Below, piece after piece: positions 62,308 to 64,000 of a stretch of DNA of 64,000 bases (its first letter is position 1; the number at the start of each line of letters is the position of its first letter). Position numbers and translations under genes: made by a program. The notes under the pieces are model-generated. The model saw only the letters and a list, made by a program, of their open reading frames with translations, was not told the DNA's origin and did no database searches. Source of the DNA: Collimonas fungivorans Ter331 (GTDB lineage: Bacteria; Pseudomonadota; Gammaproteobacteria; Burkholderiales; Burkholderiaceae_D); contig NC_015856.1 of the NCBI RefSeq assembly GCF_000221045.1, positions 1,928,687 to 1,992,686 on the forward strand, in the 5' to 3' direction.

Positions 62308-64000
62308 TCACAAACTGACTTTGGCTTCCAGGTAGAAGGTCCGGCCTGGATAGGGGTAGTAGACGTAGTAGCGCTTGTCGGTCAGGTTGTCGATGCCGAT
62401 TCCCAGTTCCGTGTTCCTGGTCGGCTTGAAGGTCAGCTTGGTGTCGAACACCAGGAAAGAGCTGGTGCCGCCGAAGGTGTCGGGATTGGTGTCGGTATTG
62501 GTCAGCGTGTTGTACTGCCGCCCCGAATAACGCCCGGCCAGCATTACGGTGGCCTGGTCGTTGACGTGATAGCTGCCGACCAGGTTGCTGCGCCACTGGG
62601 GGATGCGATAGAAGTTCTTGCCGACGGTCGCCGGGTTCTTGCTGTTTTCCAGGATGATCGACCTGGTGTAGCCGACGCTGGCGCTCAGGTCCAGTCCGCG
62701 CAGGAACACATCTTCGCCGGAATAGCTGAGCTCGATCCCGCGCGAACGCACCCGGTCGATGTTCTGGATGCTGGTGATGTTGGGGAACACCGTGGTGTTG
62801 GTCTGGCTGAACAAGGTGTTCTTCACATCGTCTTCAAACAGCGACATGCGCAGCATGCCGTTGAATTGCGACCATTCGGCGCTGAGTTCTTTCGCCAGGT
62901 CGTTTTCCGGTTTCAGGTTGGGATCGTTGTTGACCAGCGTCGAGCCGGTCAGGCTGCCCTGGAACAGTTCGCTGACGGTCGGGAAACGATAGGCGCGGCC
63001 GGTGGAAAAGCGCAATGTCAGGTCGGAAGTCGCCTGGTAGGACAGCGCCGCCTTCGGTGACCAATAGGACAGGCTTCGATTGTCGTAACGCTGGGCGGCG
63101 GCGCTGGTGGCGCGGGCGCCGTCGTAGGCGCGCCAGTCTTCGTAACGCAGGCCATAGGTCAGTTTCCACAACTGGCTCAATTGCCAGGCGTCCTGCGCAA
63201 ACAGGGCCTGGGTTTCGGTCTTGCCGGCGAAAGCGTTGTTGAAACTGCCGCCATCGTTGCTGCGCCAGTTGCCCAGGTTGTAGGTGGTGTTTTCCAGGAA
63301 ATAATTATCGTAGTGATAGCCCAGGGTCGGCCAATGGCTGCCGGCGGCGAGGGTTGCCGGTTTGTAGTCGGCTGCCAGATCCAGGGTTTTCCAGCCGGAG
63401 CCGTTGCCGTAGGTGGCGACACCGCTCAGGTTGCTGGCCAGCCCGCTGCTGGCGGAACGGGAGATGCTTTTCGATACGTCGAAATAGGATGCGATCGCCG
63501 AGTAGTTCCAGCCGCTGGCATGGCGGGTTTTCAGCGTCAGGCCGTACAGCTGGTTCTCGCTTTCGCTGGCCGCCGGTGCAAAGAACGAGACCGGCAGGTT
63601 GTACTGGTAGCCGCCGATATTGACCAGGCCCGAATACACCGGATTGCCGTTGGCGTCGCGCAGGAAGGTCTGGGTGCTGTTGCTCACCTGCTGGCGCCAG
63701 TAGCCGAAGGTAAAGCCGGCTTGCAAGGTCGGCGTGATGTCGTAGGCGGCCTTGAACTTGAACTGGTCCTGCACCGCGCGCTCGGCGCCTTCGGCATTGA
63801 CGCCGAAGATGGTGGCGGGGGCGCCGTTCGGATCGGTATATTGATAGGCGCCGGTCACCGGGATCGCGGCAGCGGTCGCCGCTTGCCTGGAGCGCGGCTG
63901 GCTGGCGTACACAAACGGCTGGCCGGCGTTGCTGAGATGGTCGATGCCGAGCAGGAAGGACAGGTCGCCGACCTTGTTGCCGATCGCCGCCGTGCTCTTG
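62308..64000 (-). CDS. TonB-dependent receptor, 5' end outside window
   Basis: The frame is open from the right edge to the stop at 62308, giving about 564 residues without the N-terminus; an apparent start at 63912 is internal. It covers most of the beta-barrel and ends in GRTFYLEAKVSL. Motifs such as LKPENDLAKELSAEW and NLTDKRYYVYYPYPGRTFY are typical of siderophore or metal receptors. With the PepSY gene it forms a metal uptake operon; the plug and signal peptide, and any Fur site, lie beyond the edge. Confidence 0.9.
   Translation of the reverse strand, partial: KSTAAIGNKVGDLSFLLGIDHLSNAGQPFVYASQPRSRQAATAAAIPVTGAYQYTDPNGAPATIFGVNAEGAERAVQDQFKFKAAYDITPTLQAGFTFGYWRQQVSNSTQTFLRDANGNPVYSGLVNIGGYQYNLPVSFFAPAASESENQLYGLTLKTRHASGWNYSAIASYFDVSKSISRSASSGLASNLSGVATYGNGSGWKTLDLAADYKPATLAAGSHWPTLGYHYDNYFLENTTYNLGNWRSNDGGSFNNAFAGKTETQALFAQDAWQLSQLWKLTYGLRYEDWRAYDGARATSAAAQRYDNRSLSYWSPKAALSYQATSDLTLRFSTGRAYRFPTVSELFQGSLTGSTLVNNDPNLKPENDLAKELSAEWSQFNGMLRMSLFEDDVKNTLFSQTNTTVFPNITSIQNIDRVRSRGIELSYSGEDVFLRGLDLSASVGYTRSIILENSKNPATVGKNFYRIPQWRSNLVGSYHVNDQATVMLAGRYSGRQYNTLTNTDTNPDTFGGTSSFLVFDTKLTFKPTRNTELGIGIDNLTDKRYYVYYPYPGRTFYLEAKVSL

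Noticed and set aside
63912-63914. GTG at 63912 as the true start of the TonB receptor
   Set aside because: The frame continues upstream to the window edge with receptor-like sequence, so the gene is cut by the edge.

Overview
The window is high-GC, gene-dense chromosomal DNA from a betaproteobacterium. The order yciO/M50 peptidase/trpS/methyltransferase/dapA/bamC/MBL hydrolase, the CoxMNOP-type oxidase, and the eat-eutBC, roxA, slyD and mnmH-selD genes fit Burkholderiales, most likely an Oxalobacteraceae member close to Collimonas, Herbaspirillum or Janthinobacterium. The taxon is inferred from gene content, not from a database search. I saw no rRNA, tRNA, CRISPR array, IS element or phage gene.

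Layout. 1-6.3 kb: a secreted alpha/beta hydrolase (cut by the left edge), a second alpha/beta hydrolase, a DUF308/HdeD-like membrane protein fused to a putative permuted papain-like domain, a DinB protein, a slipin and a 2OG-Fe(II) oxygenase. 5.6-8.7 kb: a piuC and TonB-receptor siderophore unit with a Fur-box-like site. 9-10.1 kb: an aldo/keto reductase, then a chimeric gene remnant. 10.1-16.2 kb: ethanolamine catabolism without a microcompartment (eat-eutB-eutC, and aldehyde dehydrogenase plus DUF779), each unit preceded by a good sigma-54 promoter match. 16.4-18.3 kb: patatin and hydrolase pair. 18.5-24.2 kb: tripartite drug efflux operon (outer-membrane channel, emrA, emrB, marR, small ORF) with a divergent TetR regulator. 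24.3-30.7 kb: RNase AM-like PHP protein, then a CoxMNOP-type cytochrome oxidase with two subunit III genes. 30.7-33 kb: two membrane proteins. 33.1-40.5 kb: htpX and the housekeeping cluster. 40.5-43.4 kb: Ala-rich lipoprotein, a palindrome-rich AT-rich spacer, roxA and slyD. 43.4-49.5 kb: a secreted protein overlapping mutS, mutS, a TonB-like protein and a flavoprotein. 49.7-53.6 kb: ilvD, metC and an Lrp-type regulator. 53.7-58.1 kb: a GDSL autotransporter esterase, a DUF2242 lipoprotein, a PF10118-type hydrolase and a TetR regulator. 58.2-60.9 kb: a SnoaL-like secreted protein and mnmH-selD for tRNA selenation. 60.9-64 kb: a PepSY protein and a TonB receptor cut by the right edge.

The main non-coding signals are a family of four long inverted repeats (18.3, 41.4, 43.4 and 55.7 kb) placed at gene 3' ends, three of them between convergent genes. 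There are also two sigma-54 promoters that appear to tie the two ethanolamine units together, two CGATCG-centred palindromes in the first divergent promoter, and a cluster of palindromes at 40.98-41.24 kb. No wholly new system is evident. The best leads are the inverted-repeat family, the split sigma-54 ethanolamine regulon, the DUF308/papain-like fusion and the unknown secreted protein overlapping mutS.
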